Source of the DNA: Parabacteroides sp. PF5-6
Lineage (GTDB): Bacteria; Bacteroidota; Bacteroidia; Bacteroidales; Tannerellaceae
DNA: 64,000 nucleotides
Assembly (NCBI RefSeq): GCF_029504695.1
Contig: NZ_JAQFIN010000005.1
Coordinates: 1-64,000 of the forward strand
Reading direction: 5' to 3'
Position numbers and translations under genes: made by a program. Positions 61,676-64,000 of the stretch are shown here, one piece after another. The notes beneath the pieces were generated by a model, which was not told the origin of the DNA, did not search any database, and was given only the letters and a program-made list of their open reading frames with translations. Position 1 is the first letter of the stretch, and every line of letters begins with the position of its first letter.

Positions 61676-61852
61676 ATGGCAACTATTAAAGTAAAGCAAA
61701 CTAAAAGTAGAATTAAATGCCCGAAAGACCAAAAGAGAACTTTGGACGCATTAGGTTTGAAGAAGATGAATCAGGTTGTAGAACATGAAGCATCTCCAGC
61801 TATCCTGGGTATGGTAAATAAAGTGAAACATTTGGTTTCCGTAGTAGAGTAA
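61676..61852 (+). CDS. rpmD: 50S ribosomal protein L30
   Basis: 58 residues, too short for a length-filtered gene list. The frame starts ATG at 61676, 16 bp after rpsE, with GGGAGGA before it, and reads TIKVKQTKSRIKCPKDQKRTLDALGLKKMNQVVEHEASPAILGMVNKVKHLVSVVE from residue 3, a clear L30. Confidence 0.95.
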   Translation: MATIKVKQTKSRIKCPKDQKRTLDALGLKKMNQVVEHEASPAILGMVNKVKHLVSVVE

Positions 61853-61875
61853 TAAATAGGTTAAAACATAAAGAT

Positions 61876-62322
61876 ATGAATTTATCAAACTTAAAACCGG
61901 CTGAAGGATCTACCAAGACCAGAAAAAGAATCGGACGTGGTCCGGGTTCAGGATTAGGTGGAACTTCAACTCGTGGACATAAAGGGGCTAAGTCTCGTTC
62001 AGGATATTCCAAGAAAATTGGTTTCGAAGGTGGACAGATGCCTATCCAAAGACGTTTACCGAAGTTTGGTTTCAAGAATATTAACAGAGTAGAATATAAA
62101 GCAATCAATCTCTCCACCTTACAACAAATGGCAGAAGCTCAGCAGCTGACTAAGATTGGCGTGGAAGAATTGATCAATGCAGGATTTATCTCTTCTTCTC
62201 AATTGGTTAAAATTCTTGGTAAAGGTAGTCTTACCGCAAAGTTAGATGTTGAAGCACACGCTTTCTCTAAAAGTGCAGAAGCTGCCATTCAAGCCGCAGG
62301 TGGAACAGCAGTTAAACTCTAA
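61876..62322 (+). CDS. rplO: 50S ribosomal protein L15
   Basis: 148 residues, NLSNLKPAEGSTKTRKRIGRGPGSGLGGTSTRGHKGAKSRSGYSKKIGFEGGQMP. Four bases before secY. Confidence 0.97.
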   Translation: MNLSNLKPAEGSTKTRKRIGRGPGSGLGGTSTRGHKGAKSRSGYSKKIGFEGGQMPIQRRLPKFGFKNINRVEYKAINLSTLQQMAEAQQLTKIGVEELINAGFISSSQLVKILGKGSLTAKLDVEAHAFSKSAEAAIQAAGGTAVKL

Positions 62323-62325
62323 GTT

Positions 62326-63666
62326 ATGAGAGCAGTTGAAACAATTAAAAATATTTGGAAGATAGAGGATCTGAGAAACCGGATCCTCACCACTCTTTTG
62401 TTCGTGGCGATCTATCGCTTCGGAACATACGTGGTGATTCCGGGGGTAGACCCTCAATCGTTGACCGCTCTTCAAGAACAAACCCGTGGGGGTCTGTTAG
62501 CCTTATTGGATATGTTCTCCGGAGGTGCGTTTGCCAACGCGTCCATTTTTGCATTAGGTATCATGCCTTACATCTCTGCTTCGATCGTGATGCAGCTGTT
62601 GGCTATCGCAGTGCCTGCCATGCAGAAAATGCAACGCGAAGGGGAAAGCGGACGGAGAAAAATCAATCAATACACACGTTATCTGACAATCGCTATTCTT
62701 TTATTGCAAGGACCGACTTATCTGGTGAACCTCAGTGTTCAGCTTAGATCCGTAGGAGCAGCTTTGCCCAGTGGGATATTCTTCTCTATCTACGCTACGA
62801 TTATTCTGGCCGCAGGTAGTATGTTTGTGCTCTGGTTAGGTGAAAGAATCACGGATAAAGGGATTGGTAACGGTATCTCATTCATCATTTTGGTGGGTAT
62901 CATTGCTCGTCTGCCGCACTCCTTGTTCCAGGAATTTGTTTCCCGTACAAGTGAAAAGACCGGTGGTCTGGTGATGTTCCTGGCTGAAATCGTGTTCCTG
63001 TTGTTTGTAATTGCAGGTGCTATTCTTTTGGTACAAGGCGTACGTAAAGTGCCCGTTCAATATGCCAAACGGATCGTTGGAAATAAACAATATGGCGGCG
63101 CTCGTCAGTACATTCCTTTGAAAGTGAATGCAGCGAATGTGATGCCGATCATCTTTGCCCAGGCAATCATGTTTATTCCGATCTCCATTATAGGTTTTTC
63201 AAATACAGGTGAAGTAAGTCCTTTCTGGGCAGCCTTCATGGATAATACAGGGTTCTGGTACAACTTCGTATTTGCCTTGATGATTATCTTGTTTACCTAT
63301 TTTTATACGGCAATTACAATTAATCCGACACAGATGGCGGATGACTTGAAGCGGAACAATGGTTTTATACCGGGAGTGAAGCCGGGTAAGTCTACCAAGG
63401 ATTATCTCGATGCGATCATGGACCGTATAACCCTTCCGGGCGCGTTTTTCCTGGCATTGGTAGCTATCATGCCGGCGTTTGCCCGTATCTTTGGGGTAAG
63501 TATGGAATTCTCTCAATTCTTTGGGGGTACCTCCTTATTGATCCTTGTAGGGGTAGTGTTAGATACGCTGCAACAAGTGGAAAGCCATTTGTTGATGCGT
63601 CATTATGATGGATTGTTGAAATCCGGTAGAATTAAAGGCCGTGCAGGTTCTGCAGCTGCTTATTAA
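62326..63666 (+). CDS. secY: preprotein translocase subunit SecY
   Basis: 446 residues with ten membrane helices (for example [37 protein letters not shown]). It shows the plug region [18 protein letters not shown] and the cytoplasmic loop [34 protein letters not shown]. It forms the channel with SecE and SecG. It ends the spc segment. Confidence 0.97.
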   Translation: MRAVETIKNIWKIEDLRNRILTTLLFVAIYRFGTYVVIPGVDPQSLTALQEQTRGGLLALLDMFSGGAFANASIFALGIMPYISASIVMQLLAIAVPAMQKMQREGESGRRKINQYTRYLTIAILLLQGPTYLVNLSVQLRSVGAALPSGIFFSIYATIILAAGSMFVLWLGERITDKGIGNGISFIILVGIIARLPHSLFQEFVSRTSEKTGGLVMFLAEIVFLLFVIAGAILLVQGVRKVPVQYAKRIVGNKQYGGARQYIPLKVNAANVMPIIFAQAIMFIPISIIGFSNTGEVSPFWAAFMDNTGFWYNFVFALMIILFTYFYTAITINPTQMADDLKRNNGFIPGVKPGKSTKDYLDAIMDRITLPGAFFLALVAIMPAFARIFGVSMEFSQFFGGTSLLILVGVVLDTLQQVESHLLMRHYDGLLKSGRIKGRAGSAAAY

Positions 63667-63671
63667 ATAGA

Positions 63672-64000
63672 ATGGTTTATCTAAAAACAGATGAAGAAAT
63701 AGAGTTGATGCGTGAGGCAAATCAACTGGTAGGCAAAACGCAAGGCGAGTTAGCCAAACATATTGCTCCAGGTGTCTCCACGCTTCAATTAGATCAAATA
63801 GCGGAAGAATTCATTCGCGATCACGGAGCAACTCCGGCCTTCCTGGGATACGGCGGTTTCCCAAATTCAATCTGTGCTTCAGTAAATGATGTCGTTGTGC
63901 ACGGTATACCTTCGGCCAAACAAATTTTGAAAGAAGGGGATATCATCTCAGTTGATATCGGTACGACTTTAAATGGATTTACTGGCGACTCGGCTTACAC
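63672..64000 (+). CDS. map: methionine aminopeptidase (5' part)
   Basis: The first 109 codons of a type I enzyme (pita-bread fold): [51 protein letters not shown], and [17 protein letters not shown], which contains the first metal-binding aspartates. The gene runs off the window, so the remaining ligands are not visible. Start ATG at 63672 lies 5 bp after secY. Confidence 0.95.
   Translation, partial: MVYLKTDEEIELMREANQLVGKTQGELAKHIAPGVSTLQLDQIAEEFIRDHGATPAFLGYGGFPNSICASVNDVVVHGIPSAKQILKEGDIISVDIGTTLNGFTGDSAY

Noticed and set aside
1-64000. tRNA or rRNA genes
   Set aside because: No tRNA- or rRNA-like sequence was recognised in a reading of the gaps; a tRNAscan-type search would be decisive.

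Overview
The window looks like a chromosome segment from a Bacteroidales bacterium, most likely Parabacteroides or a close relative in Tannerellaceae. Evidence: Bacteroidetes-type promoters (TAnnTTTG -7 boxes, weak or absent Shine-Dalgarno sites), TPR-transmembrane-AraC regulators, secreted proteins with sorting-like C-terminal domains, an Mpi-like serine invertase, and a str operon running straight into S10-spc. The genus is inferred, not proven.

Layout. 321-9628 (minus): two paralogous modules, each a membrane-spanning TPR/AraC regulator followed by a secreted repeat protein; both secreted-protein promoters carry the same CAAATC direct repeat at identical spacing. 9659-18064 (minus): transaldolase, leuB, mgsA, a small unknown gene, a citramalate synthase-like gene (cimA), leuD, leuC and leuA. 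The operon is headed by an Ile/Leu-rich leader peptide and a classical attenuator. 18478-23537: LytTR regulator, alpha/beta hydrolase, a radical-SAM DNA-repair-like pair, an acetyltransferase and a small stress membrane protein. 23636-29858 (minus): ilvD-ilvB-ilvN-acyl-ACP thioesterase-ilvC, headed by a second attenuator whose leader peptide is rich in Ile, Val and Leu codons. 30227-34201: invertase, polyphosphate kinase, a DUF559 remnant and a TPR lipoprotein-like or secreted protein. 34202-35130 is a dense regulatory region (two 21-bp arrays, interleaved inverted repeats, promoter) before a 1225-residue surface protein. 38933-39192 is a palindromic interspersed element. 39349-42650: a ParDE-type toxin-antitoxin pair, a Fic protein inserted at the 5' end of a histidine kinase gene with a 41-bp duplication, and a four-helix-bundle protein. 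42875-47193: yceD-rpmF-fabH-era-der. 47333-49099: a DUF4091 glycosidase-like protein. 49761-64000: rpsL-rpsG-fusA followed by S10-spc genes through secY and the start of map.

The strongest observations are: (1) two amino-acid attenuators, one fitting an operon with both leucine and isoleucine (cimA) functions; (2) the shared 21-bp operator geometry of the two AraC-type modules; (3) the Fic cassette that took over the start of a histidine kinase gene and rebuilt it downstream; (4) a set of 3-4-unit arrays of 21-23-bp units, with unrelated sequences but similar format, at several intergenic sites; (5) 7-bp and 9-bp tandem arrays, usually paired with inverted copies, that start at or supply stop codons and have twice entered coding sequence; (6) two interleaved inverted repeat pairs upstream of the large surface protein. 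No tRNA, rRNA, CRISPR array or intact insertion sequence was recognised.
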